Source: Cladosporium sp. IMV 00045
Lineage: Eukaryota; Ascomycota; Dothideomycetes; Cladosporiales; Cladosporiaceae
Reading direction: 5' to 3'
NCBI GenBank assembly: GCA_001931905.2
Contig: MSJI02000136.1
Coordinates: 17,467 to 81,466, forward strand
Length of the DNA: 64,000 bases
Shown: positions 11,535-22,280 of the stretch, in pieces
How the letters are laid out: every line of letters starts with the position of its first letter
Position numbering within the stretch: the first letter of the stretch is position 1
Translations under genes and position numbers: made by a program
Notes under the pieces: model-generated
What the model was told of the DNA's origin: nothing
Databases searched by the model: none
What the model saw: only the letters and a program-made list of their open reading frames with translations

Positions 11535-11823
11535 ATCTCAGAAATGACTTCTCTTACTACTATCCAAGTCTTCCGGTGCTGGCTAACCAGCATTGTCCTG
11601 ATTCTTTTGCTTTTTGTCGAAGGGTTTGCTTTTGCTTGTCTGCTGTGTGCAACCAAATACATCTGAGCGGGTTTAAGCCCACAGGTGAACACAAATGATT
11701 GGGTCTGGCAATCATATCGTACGCGTATGGAGGTTGCAGCTTTGACAAACGCAGCTCGATCTCTCAAGTGCAGTTGGCAACCCGTTGGCGATTGTCACCG
11801 CAGTCAATTCCATCAGCCTTATT

Positions 11824-12081
11824 TCACTGTGCGGCTGACGTTCCCTCTGCCTGGCTAACATCATTGTCGTCATGTGGTGGTTTCTCTTCCTCTGGCTTCG
11901 CAGTGTAATAAATGGTGGCAGCCGATATGGTCTCCTCGTAGCTGAATGCATGGATGACTTCTGCGTTCGCAAGTCGTCGTAGCAACGGCGTGCAGATGTC
12001 GTATTCATCACCACTCATATGGACAGAGACCATTCGTTCGAAAGACTCCGGCTCTTCTGAGTTTGTCATGTTAGTAGTCAT
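11824..12081 (-). CDS. Small acidic hypothetical protein
   Basis: An 85-residue frame from a true ATG. The composition looks protein-like: an acidic N-terminus, a central block (DICTPLLRRLANAEVIHAF then SYEETISAATIYYTAKP) that could form two helices and a strand, and an acidic Pro/Asp-rich tail. No family was recognised. It lies about 290 bp from the tRNA. It may be a complete small gene or the last exon of a longer one; no convincing upstream exon was found. Confidence 0.4.
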   Translation of the reverse strand: MTTNMTNSEEPESFERMVSVHMSGDEYDICTPLLRRLANAEVIHAFSYEETISAATIYYTAKPEEEKPPHDDNDVSQAEGTSAAQ

Positions 12082-13292
12082 TTCGGGGAGGTGATTTGTG
12101 TCGACCAGAAAGTAAGAGTGCGAGTAGTAATAATTGTATAAGGGAGAGATTGGATGATCTAAACCATGAAGTCTGTACTATATGCAGGAAGGAGGAGATC
12201 TGGAGGGGGCTTATCTTATACGCTTGCGCCCTTCGTCATCGTGACATGACTCCGCATTTAGAAGTTAACCGGCTGGATCGCTGGCTACGCATCTAACATC
12301 TACCTCACCCAGAACCTTTTGGGCTTGTAACCCTTACCCGACCGCTTCGCAGCGTTGAAGCCTCGTTCCAACCCATTATTCGATACTACTCAAACGACAG
12401 TCCCTAAAAGGTCCTACGACGTCTAGAGTAAAGGAGACTCTCGCTGAATTGCTTGGCCGCCATAAGCATCAATGAGATTGCCATCGATGTCGTACCACTT
12501 CGGGAACGGTCCAATCCACAGCACACGTCATAGCAATACCAAACAATGTGAGTTGCAAAGAAGACTTCACGATGTCTGTTCGTGTACTCTTAGTGGAGTT
12601 CCCTTCGAAAGAATCGGCGAATCTGTTCAAGAACTCTTGATATAGAGATCCAAGCTTATTCGAGTCACAGGATTCATCGAACGACTAGGTGGCTATATAT
12701 CATAAATATCCTTCAAGGGGCAGTCTTTCTGCGATACCTATTTGATAATGCAGTTGCAAAAAGCCGAGCCTGCTGACGGGATCCAGGGGGGCGGGGAAAT
12801 AGTCTTTACTCGAATTGTACACCGGTCAAGTCATGATCAAACACTCTTCTTTTGGCCAAGTTCGGTGGTTCGGGTGCAAATGCAGATCTGGAGGAAACGA
12901 ATCGATATCATTTGTGGGAAATCCGTGACCTTGAGTTAGCCGAGCCCAGAGCGACTTCTATGCTCAGCAGCCATGACTTTCAGAGCTATCTCAGCCCCAA
13001 GCACTAGTTCCACGCCACATAGCTGCAAAGAGCATCTGGTGTTTAACTCGAGAGACTACGAGGAAGAAAGATGCAAACTTGGATTCTTGGTCGTTATTTG
13101 GCAACGACTGGGCAACGGCTGGGCGTCACCTGGACATAAAAGCGATGGCAGAGAACGACGGAGTAAGTTCTGTATCTTGATCTTCCCCCATCGCCTTACC
13201 TCTCTTCACTTTTAAATGACATAGTTCCGATTCTCGCTCCTTCTTTGGATGTCAAAAGAGCATCGCTGTCACCGCCGGAAAGCTTGTCAGCC
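12082..13292. other. Intergenic region and promoter of the MFS transporter
   Basis: No conserved coding region is seen. Just upstream of the transporter a good intron can be drawn from GTAAGT near 13163 to ACATAG near 13224. It would join an upstream frame starting at 12973 to the transporter frame and extend its N-terminus. The upstream frame does not look like protein, so the intron more probably lies in the 5' leader. Confidence 0.35.
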
Positions 13293-15027
13293 ATGTCCGT
13301 TGAAGTCAAGACCGCGAACGACCAAGACGTCAAGCCCTTCGCCGAACATGACAACACCGTCTGGGGCACCCAGACTGAACTGATTCAGGCCGCTCATGCC
13401 GCCTCCGATGAAGAGACCCGCCTCCCGCGCAAGGAGCTTTTCTCCCGCTATATGCCAGCTGTGCTCTTCAGCGCTGGTCTCAGTATGGCCCTCGTAATGG
13501 AAGGCATGGATGTCGGCCTCATCAACAACTTTTTCGCCCACACAGCCTACTTGGACAAGTTCGGCTGGCCTGACGCCCAGGGCGAGCAGCATATTCCCGC
13601 TTCCTGGCAGTCCGCTATCAGCACTGGTAACAATGTTGGGAGCGTTATAGGTCTGCTGTTGAATGGATACTTGCAGTCGCGTTTTGGCTCCCGAAGGGTA
13701 TACATGGGTGCTATGCTGCTTATGGCTTGCACCATATTCATGCTCTTTTTCGCTCACAGCGTCCAAATGCTTCTCGCCGCAAACATCCTCTGTGGTATTC
13801 CATGGGGCATCTTCCAGACGCTCACGACTGCCTATGCCGCCGAGATTTGTCCACCAGCTTTGCGCGGATACCTAACCGCCTGGGTCTCTATGTGCTGGGG
13901 CTGCGGCTCATTCATCGCTGCCGGCGTGTTAAGGGGCTCGCTCGACCTTCAAGGCGATGCTGGCTGGCGGGTTCCATATGGTCTGCAGTGGGCTTGGATC
14001 CCGCCGCTCATTCTTATCAGCTACTTCGCCCCCGAGTCGCCCTGGTACCTTATACGCCGTGAAAAGGTTGAAGAGGCCAAAATGGCACTACGCCGCCTTG
14101 CTCGCAAGGGATTCTACACGGAGCAAACAATGGCGCAGACTATTGCCCTAATGCAGCACACCAACGAAATGGAGCGACTCGAGGCTGCCGATTCCAGCTA
14201 CAAAGACTGCTTCCGGGGGAGCAATATACGTCGCACCGGAATCGTGTGCATGGCGTGGCTTATCCAGATTCTCAACGGGCAATCTATCACGAGCTACGCT
14301 GCTATCTTTCTCCGGTCTGCGGGTATGGGCGATATCGCAGCCTTCAATTTCAACATGGGAATTCAGTCAGTCAACATTGTTTGCACTATAGTCGCTATCG
14401 CTCTTATGGGTACACTCGGTCGCCGCGTATTCTACTTGTGGGGCTCCGCAGGCATTGGTTTGTGTATGCTAGCCATCGGCATCCTAGGGTTTGTCCCCGG
14501 CCAAGGTAGCAGCCGCATCCTCATCGGTCTCGCTTCGATTCTGATCTTGGTTCAAATCGCATTCAAGGTTTCTCTCGGCCCAACGACTTATGTCATCGTT
14601 GGAGAGATACCTTCGAGCCGCGTTCGCGCTCAGACCATCGTCTTGGGTCGCGCGGTTTATGTTTGTGGCCAGCTGGTTGTCTCTCAGTTGAATCCCCGTA
14701 TGCTCAACCAAGGTGGCGATGCTTGGAACTGGGGCCCAAAAGCTGGCCTTTTTTACTTTGGTCTTTGCTTCATTTGGGTACTTTGGATATTCTTCTTTCT
14801 TCCAGAAACGATGAACCGCTCATTCGCCGATATCGATATTCTCTTCCAAAAGAAGACACCTGCACGGCAGTTCAGGAAAGCAGAGATCGATCGTAAGTCT
14901 CTTCACTGTATTGAAAACAAAACGCTTTCTCGCAATCTCGCTAACGTCCATGTCCTTAGTTTTCGAGATAGTCGGAGCCGATGACGGAAAGGTCGACAAA
15001 GGTACTTGTGTCGAGAAGCGAATCTGA
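13293..15027 (+). CDS. MFS sugar transporter, maltose-permease-like
   Basis: Two exons, 13293-14892 and 14960-15027 (GTAAGT donor, CCTTAG acceptor), 555 residues. It is a 12-helix sugar porter (PF00083). A 65-residue cytosolic N-terminus precedes helix 1. Family marks are GMDVGLI in helix 1, LQSRFGSRR in loop 2-3, PESPWYLIRR before the central loop, LGRR in loop 8-9 and LPETMNRSFADID after helix 12. The mix resembles fungal alpha-glucoside/maltose permeases, so proton-coupled disaccharide uptake at the plasma membrane is likely but not proven. The frame is open further upstream to a TTG at 13245; the first ATG is used here. The gene lies about 500 bp from the RIP-degraded island. Confidence 0.85.
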
Positions 15028-15540
15028 GAAGAAAAAAGATAAGTTCAGGCAAGCTCAGTTCTTGCTACTTCGCCAGTAGCATATAGAGCTTGCAAGTGAG
15101 CAAGATATTGTGGGGAAATTCGTGTGCTTTTGCTACATCGTTTTGATAACCTTCGGGACTCAAAGCATGTTCGTTGCCCGTCGCTGAAGGCGGAGCTCCT
15201 GTGAAAGACTGTGCAGGAGCTTCTCCGAACCGCCTGTTTCCAGGTGTCTCTTCTTCTTTATCTGCATCGTGGTCTTCGGTCGTGGTACTTCTATCGGGCG
15301 TAATGGTATTACTCTGGAAGGTCTTCGGGGAAGGACTTCAAAGTAAACCTACTTCGTTCAGATCGCTAAACATTCTTTTCAAGATTCTGTGAAGTATCGG
15401 GAGTCGTCTAAGGGGAACTTTGGGTTTTCAGAACACGTTTCATGGAGGACATGATGGCCAGCAAATGAAACCAGACCAGCTGGGTTGACTTGTTTACTAG
15501 GCTTGCCCCAGTCAGTGTACGCACTTGCAGTCTCAATAAA
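15028..15540. other. 3' flank of the transporter
   Basis: About 500 bp of ordinary-composition sequence with no supported gene, leading into the TpA-rich island. Confidence 0.4.
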
Positions 15541-18225
15541 GTTGAGATCTTATCGGTAGCTTTACCCGGAACTACAAGCCCTATCCTACTATTACAAATC
15601 CCGCATTCGAACCGTCCCGTACTATCGGGGTAGCTTGTAGCTTACGGACCTTTAAGTTTATTCGTCGTACTATACTGCCATAGGGGTGAAGTCTCGAGCA
15701 CTCACGTTGCTCGCCCCTCCATGCAAGCGTAATGAGGGAAGGCTCTACCATCTCTGGTATGGTGACGCCCTAACCGCCGACAAAACGGCGAAAAAGGAAC
15801 CACATCCTAGATTATCTATAGGCTATACTTAAAGGACTACGCCGGCTTGCCGCTTTCGGAACCGCTAATTCGTGTTCGTACCTATACTCGAGGGCGAGCG
15901 CAAAAGACCGCTAGCCTACCGGACATTTGCGAGTATAGTAAAGCGCCTTCGTAGTAGTATCACTAAAAAAGCACTTACTTTTTCTACTATACTTGCGCCG
16001 ATAACATACCTTCGACTACTAGATCTACGATATCGCAAAAGCGACTATAGTAGCGGTATAGTACTTAGGTAAGAGCGGTAAGCTCCTTCTACGTACGGGT
16101 AGTAAAAGAATTAGGGCAGATAGACGACTTTATCGAGTATCGGAATTTCAAGAACTCCTTAAGCTTTTTAGTTTAATCTCGACTTAATTATAAAGCAATA
16201 TAATCGAAGGTATCTACGAGGCTTTCTAGGGATCCTTTACTACTCCGGAGTACCTCTTCGATAAATTAAGGTACTAGGTATCTTAGTAAAGTATTAAAAC
16301 GACTATACGTATCTACGTAACGTTAAGTATATTAATCTCGGCCGGAATGTGTTACACGGGTACTATAATCTTTTAGATAGCACTTATATATACCGAGCTA
16401 CTATTCTAATATATACTAACTACGAGCTCGAGTGAATTTAAAGTACTAGAGCGAAAAGATATTATAGCTAGAAGAGGTTAAGAGAGTTATAGTAAAGCTA
16501 TTTCAAGACTCCTTTATAGGATAGCCTAGTATATTTAGCATATCTAGAAAAAGAGATAAACGGCTTCGAGAGGTTTAATAAATTAAAACGTCGGTAATTA
16601 GTTAGGGCTAACGAGCTCGATAATTACTTAAATATACTTACCGAGGATATCGTAGAACTACTATAAGGTAGCGTTTCAATCGTTACCCTTACTATTTATC
16701 GTTCTAGATAGTATTTAATATACTCTCTACGCTAGTTATGTCTTTAGGATGCGAGACTACGTCCTCTAAGGCCGATTACGTACTAAACTTAGTAGACTAC
16801 TTACTAAAGGAGGTTATACGAAAGCTAGTTAACGTTTAAGGGCGCGGAGTCCGGCTAAACTTATTAATATAGTTACTCCCTCGTATCTATTAAGATAATT
16901 AATTAGATTTAAAGGTTAGATCTCTACGAAGGAGTATATTTCTTCGAGATATTAGCTTATACTATTAAGAAACTTAATCGATTCACTATATACCTACGTG
17001 ACTTAATAAGCTAGGCCTTTTTACTACTTTAAGTTAAGCTAGTTATTATAATTACTTAAATCATTCCGCTCCCTACTAGCTTATCTACCTACTTACTAGC
17101 TACTATAGATAAGTATTGTCTTTACTACTAAAGATCGATATATTTATTAATACTTTAGTAATATTTACTAATTGCGGTTCGGTTCGCTTAGTCTTAAATA
17201 ATCCGATAATTATAAGTTAATTTACGTCCTCCTTATAATCGAGCTCTACTTCTTTTCTAGTAATAAAACGAATTAGTCGCGTAGGGCTCGAAATATAGTA
17301 ACGTAAAGAAGTTATAGATAATCCGGAGATACGTAATTATCTACTAGAACTATATTAAAGTTAGTAAGGCTTAATAGTAGGTCGTAAGGGGCGTATAAAG
17401 TTTATTAAGTAATCCTAACTACCGCCCGCTTAGATCCCTCTCCCGATAGTATTTACCGTTATAAAGGGGTTTAATATAGTAGAGTAGATCGAGTACGCTA
17501 TATAACGACTTTAAAATATATAAGCGAGTATTATTTAACGCGTCCGAAGGCTCTTTAAGCTAGCTTATACGATAATAGATTCCTTTCCTCGCCTATAGAT
17601 CTCGTAGCCTTACCTATAGACGCGAGAAGCTTAGTCGAGGGGGTTTAAGACTACTATCGCCTAGTAGGGGATAACCCTAGCTAAAAGCGAAAGGGTATTA
17701 GCTCTAGAGATTCCTACCTAGAACTTATATATATCTTCTAGCTTAAGGGAGGTTATAAACGAACCGAAGACGGACGGTACTTATTCCGCTATTACCTAAA
17801 ATATCTTCTAGCGGCCTACCGATACTACTATACTATCCGTTTCTATATATATAGCTAAAGGCTTTTTCTTAGCCTAGAGATAAGATTTTATAACCCTTAT
17901 AGAATAAGTAGCCGGACTAGCTTAGGTTATAGTTGCTTCTAGTAGTAAAAGAGAGGATAGAGGCGTATAAGGTAAAAAAAGAAAAAAAAAAAAACTAAAC
18001 TAAACTAAACTAAACTAAACTTACCCTAGTATATTTCGTATTAATAAAGCAGAACGTAGGACGATCTATACGGCTAACTAGGAAGAACGGAAAAGTGTGT
18101 TATATAAGCCTTGCGAGCTCCTTATATCTTTAATAATATCGAGGCGTAAGGTAAGAGGGGTTATTTATTACTAAGCTTCTCTATAGAATAAGAAACGATT
18201 TAGAAAGTATAGAAATCTATAAAGT
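15541..18225. mobile_element. RIP-degraded transposon remnant
   Basis: About 2.7 kb whose composition breaks sharply with both flanks. TpA is very frequent, CpA and TpG almost vanish, and CpG persists. The 60 bases from 16081, for example, hold 8 TpA, 4 CpG, 1 CpA and no TpG. All frames are riddled with TAA and TAG; the only listed frame is 66 residues with no recognisable domain. This is the classic outcome of repeat-induced point mutation on a repeated element. The element class could not be read. An A-rich tract followed by a short tandem repeat near 17974-18020 may mark the 3' tail of a LINE-type element. No terminal repeats were identified by eye, and the edges are approximate. Confidence 0.75.
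17974..18020. repeat. A-rich tract plus (TAAAC)5 tandem repeat
   Basis: A 21-base A tract with one G interruption, a short AAC link, then five perfect TAAAC units at 17996-18020. It lies inside the RIP-degraded island near its right edge. A poly(A)-like run followed by a short repeat would suit the 3' end of a non-LTR retrotransposon, but an ordinary microsatellite is possible. Confidence 0.7.
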
Positions 18226-18764
18226 TGATTATTCTGATTTGGATTCTCATAACTAGAGCTATTTATGCGTTCTCGGGACAATTTCTATTAAGGGCTTACA
18301 CGTTGTTTGCTTGGCTATCGGTTAGAGATGTAGCGAGCTCCAAACAATATCCCGCCAATGGAATGTCATGCAAGAAGTCTCATAGGATTCAAGGCCATTC
18401 CAAAACCTTGAAGTACCAAGTGATAGCGAGTGTGACCTCAACTCAGTGTATACCAGATCGGCAAACGAATTGCAGTCAGATTGCCTGCGATGATTGGAAG
18501 AAGCATCGAAACTCATATTGCTGCTCGTCGCCAGGCGCGGCGTACCTCACTGCGGAAGAAGACGAACGGATCCGCAATATCGGACAGTTGATCTTGCTTT
18601 GACAGCATAGCAGTTATCTATCTTGTGCGTTCCAAAAACAGCCGAGGGACGGAGTAAAATATGCCGTGGTCAATTATATTACAGCTTAGTGTAACGCCCA
18701 TGCAATAGTTAATACAAGCCTCAAGGCTGTTAAGATTCCGTTGAATCTTTTCGGATCGACCACA
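18226..18764. other. Promoter region of the oxidoreductase gene
   Basis: Normal base composition resumes here. A 125-residue frame at 18225-18602 has no recognisable domain and is Cys/Ser-rich, so no gene is called. The 3' half should contain the promoter of the Gfo/Idh/MocA gene. Confidence 0.4.
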
Positions 18765-20177
18765 ATGTCTTCCTCCATACTTCAAAGTGGTGACCGCCGG
18801 CGATATGCGCTCGTCGGTACAGGCGGCCGCTCCATTTTTTTCTATACAGCTCTGGCCCGAGATTTCAGGAACACGTCACAGCTTGTTGCGTTCGTGGACA
18901 CCAACGCAACACGCATGGCATATGCCAATCAAAAGCTACAAGCGCTCGGAGTCGCCGCAGTGCCAACCTATCATGCGCAGGACTTCGATCTCATGGTACG
19001 AGAAACTCGGCCTGACGAGGTCATAGTAACAACAATTGATAGGACGCATCACACTTATGTAAGATTCCAGAAGAGGCTCTGACAGAATCGCTGACAAAGT
19101 CCGATCGATGGCATTCTTACTGATAAGGGGTTTTAGATCGTGCGGGCTTTAGAATTGGGCTGCAACGTTATCACAGAGAAGCCTATGACTATCGATGTAC
19201 CTCGTTGTCTCCAGATCTTTGACGCTGTTGACCGGACCACGAACAGTGTCCGCGTTACCTTCAATTACCGCTACGCGCCACATAACACCAAGGTCGCTGA
19301 GATGCTTCAATCCAATGCCATTGGCAAGGTCACAAGTATTCATTTTGAGTGGCTGCTGAATACGGTACATGGAGCTGATTACTTCCGGCGCTGGCACCGG
19401 GATAAGCGCAACAGCGGCGGTTTGCTGGTCCACAAGAGCACCCATCACTTTGACCTTATCAACTTCTGGCTTCAGTCGCAACCAGTCACAGTCTACGCTC
19501 AAGGAGGTCTCAATTTCTACGGTCGAGAAAATGCAGAAGCCCGTGGCGTGAGAGAGTTCTACTCTCGCGCGCACGGGAGCGAGACAGCGAAAACGGACCC
19601 TTTCGCGCTCCATCTGAGCAACAATGATCAACTTCGGTCCATGTATCTTGACGCAGAGCACGAGGATGCCTATTACCGAGACCAGAGCGTATTCGGCGAT
19701 GGTATTAGCATCGAGGATACCCTCAGCCTTGTCGTAGGGTATAAGAGCGGTGCGTGCATGAGCTATTCGCTGACTGCCTACGCTCCTTGGGAGGGGTTCT
19801 GTGTCAATTTCAACGGCACGGGTGGTCGTTTAGAGCTCAAGGTGGTTGAGAACAGCTATGTCAATTCCGGAGGAGACCAAGCTGAAGAAGGATCGGCTGA
19901 TCACATAACACTGACGCATCATCCGCTCTTTGGGAAACCTCAGCGGATAGACGTCCCTCATGGGGCTGGCGGCCATGGAGGGGGAGACAACGTACTTCTG
20001 CAGGATATTTTCGGGGAGCCGGTAACGGACGAGCTCACGCGCGCCGCCAGTCATGTCGATGGTGCTCTTTCTATTCTAACGGGGATCGCTGCGAACAGGT
20101 CTCTCGCCACAGGCCAGGTTGTACACGTAGACGATGTCATGAAAATTCCGGAGAGGAAGCAAATGGTCTCTGAATAG
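18765..20177 (+). CDS. Gfo/Idh/MocA family NAD(P)-dependent oxidoreductase
   Basis: Two exons, 18765-19058 and 19137-20177 (GTAAGA donor, TTTTAG acceptor), 444 residues. An N-terminal Rossmann fold starts at about residue 11 with YALVGTGGRS. The EKPMTIDV signature at about residues 113-120 carries the lysine typical of this family. The C-terminal alpha/beta domain includes GGLLVHKSTHHFDLINFWL, which carries the usual catalytic-site histidines. Members oxidise or reduce sugars, inositols and sugar acids; substrate cannot be predicted from sequence. Length fits longer members of the family. It neighbours a disaccharide-type MFS transporter across the RIP island, which suggests but does not prove a shared catabolic role. 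Confidence 0.85.
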
Positions 20178-21243
20178 ATAGCCTCTTCGTACGTCTATGA
20201 GCTGGATATCATTGGGCACGATGACAATGCAGGCACCTAAGATTGGCCAGCTATAGCTCGAGGTCATGCAACATACCGTAGTAGAGCTGAGAAAACTGTC
20301 ATCAGTCATCTGTGTCTAAACATCTTGTCTAATAATGACACACCCCCACTGCTTCCGTAGGACGAGTCCGATGTAGTGCCAAGTGAAGAGGACGGAGCAT
20401 TGTGTCCTAAACCCCTCGACATTGCTGTCTCCCAGGTTGGCCTGGTCCATGTACCTGAAGATGCGCGAAGTCCTTACATAGCATCGAAGTTCGGAGAAGC
20501 CAAGAAAATGCCACTGCGTCTTCGGTCTTCCCCCTTGAAGATGACAGCATCGTCCTCCGTCTCCTTTCGATCACTATCTCATGAGCCGTTGTTTGTTGTT
20601 CTTTCGGTTGCATTGCTATCGTGAACGGAGGATGATTACTTTTCAAACGTCTATGGCTTCCAGCAGACCTCCGAGCACCTGGGACAAGTCAGGGCTCTTT
20701 CTGTCATTGTGCAAGACCACGTCTTCATCGACGTGCTTCCTACGGAGTGATGTTACCAGTTGAACACAAAACTTATGTATGTATGTAACTCAGCTCGTCT
20801 CTCACTCCAAGAAACATCTGTCAAAGGAGCGCGAGGTCAATCCGCATTCGCATGCATGCATTCCCCAAAAACGCAACCCTAACCCTCGACTCCCACCACA
20901 CACAGACACAGACCATCACATCATATTCGGAGCCATGTGGCAAGAAGGGACCAACGCCTCGGCTCCTTGCTCCGGCAGCGAGATGTGGCGGCAAGCCCTT
21001 CGATGACGATAGAGACTCGAAGATCGCGAAAGAGAGCACAGCCCTGGGAGAGCGGCCATTGCATTTGTAAGACAAGTCAAATGTAGGATCTATACTCAAA
21101 TCATCATCAGCTACATATTCTCTATATATCCCAACAACACCGACACCAAAAAACTTATTTCCCCATCGCCCAACCTGCGCCCAATCACCCCACTTCGCCT
21201 CGTCGTCTAGCTTGCGCTCACGCTTCTCACCAGCGCCGCGGTA
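20178..21243. other. Intergenic region before msrA
   Basis: About 1.07 kb with only short frames and no recognisable protein. Two CCCTAACCCT-like bases near 20878 look like telomeric repeat but are too few to mean anything. Confidence 0.4.
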
Positions 21244-21946
21244 ATGACCTCGATCTTCCAAAAGTTGACCAGACCCTTCACATCCTCCACCCTGCGCTTC
21301 GCACCCGAGCAACCCCTCGCCAGAATGGACGTCCCCGAAGGCGCGCAGAAGTGCACAGTCGCCGCCGGCTGCTTCTGGGGCGTCGAGCACATGTACCGCA
21401 AAGATTTCGGCAACAAGGGCCTGCTGGACGCCCGCGTCGGCTACATCGGCGGCGACACCAAGAGCCCTAGCTACCGCTCTGTGTGCTCTGGAACTACCGG
21501 CCGTGAGTGTCTTGATTCATCTCCTCTGAATGCGCGCGCATGTGTGCGCGCGACAGCCTGCGCAAAACGCTGACCTGCCAATTCCTCCCGCCGCAGACGC
21601 CGAAGCGCTCCAAGTCGTCTACGACCCAGCGCAAGTCTCCTACCGCAGCCTGATCGAGTACTTCTACCGCATGCACGACCCGACGACGGCCAACAGCCAG
21701 GGGCCCGACGTGGGCTCGCAGTACCGCAGCGGCATCTTCTACCACGACGCGGAGCAGAAGGCGATCGCCGAAGACGTGACCAAGAAAGCCAACGAGCAGT
21801 GGTACAGCGGCAAGATCGTCACGCAGGTCCTCGAGGCCGGCCAGTGGTGGGACGCCGAGGACTACCACCAGAAGTACCTGCACCATAACCCCAGCGGCTA
21901 TGAGTGCCCGAGTCACTTTTTGAGGAAGTTTGCGCCTCTTCAGTAG
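21244..21946 (+). CDS. msrA: Peptide methionine-(S)-sulfoxide reductase A
   Basis: Two exons, 21244-21502 and 21597-21946 (GTGAGT donor, CCGCAG acceptor), 202 residues. The catalytic motif GCFWG has its Cys at residue 43. The splice junction rebuilds the family motif SGTTGHAE, followed by FYRMHDPTT and DVGSQYRSGIFY. The enzyme reduces the S epimer of methionine sulfoxide, free or in proteins, using thioredoxin. The first 27 residues are Ser/Thr/Arg-rich with no acidic residue before position 22 and could target mitochondria. A start at Met28 would give a cytosolic form. It converges on the sulfone monooxygenase fusion 334 bp away. Confidence 0.93.
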
Positions 21947-22280
21947 TGGGGAATGGAAGGGAATTTTCTTGGGATATCTTAGGAATTTTGGGTTATGACA
22001 ATGAAAAAGATTGCAACGAAATACTGTTTTGGATTTTGTGGCTTTGTGAATGAGGGATTATGACATCTTTCAACCGCCTCGTTTGATGTGTAAAACGCAT
22101 GTCGTACACGGGCATTTGAGATGCCTGTGTCTAACGACCGCGCGCATGATAACATTTGAGGCTCAAGCACGCAACCAAGCGTGGCATTCAAACGAATCGG
22201 ATGAACTACATCAAGTCGGAACACTAAGACTACGAACATAACAATATCCATCAGGCCGTCATCACCACTTCCTTTTCCCA
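21947..22280. other. Convergent 3' region
   Basis: 334 bp between the stop codons of the convergent msrA and dehydrogenase-monooxygenase genes. It should contain both polyadenylation regions. No gene or clear hairpin is seen. Confidence 0.4.

Noticed and set aside
12973..13215. Possible extra first exon of the MFS transporter
   Set aside because: The splice works in frame, but the added residues do not resemble any transporter N-terminus; a leader intron is simpler.
15600..15630. GGTTCGAAT on the minus strand, T-loop-like
   Set aside because: Flanking bases do not pair as a T stem and no acceptor stem could be found.
15872..16072. 66-residue frame in the RIP island
   Set aside because: Short survivor in a block full of TAA/TAG, no recognisable transposase or polymerase motif.
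18225..18602. 125-residue frame at the right edge of the RIP island
   Set aside because: No domain, no conserved character, partly in the RIP-affected edge.
20870..20890. CCCTAACCCT, telomere-like
   Set aside because: Fewer than two full units; a similar short match at 49108 shows it arises by chance.
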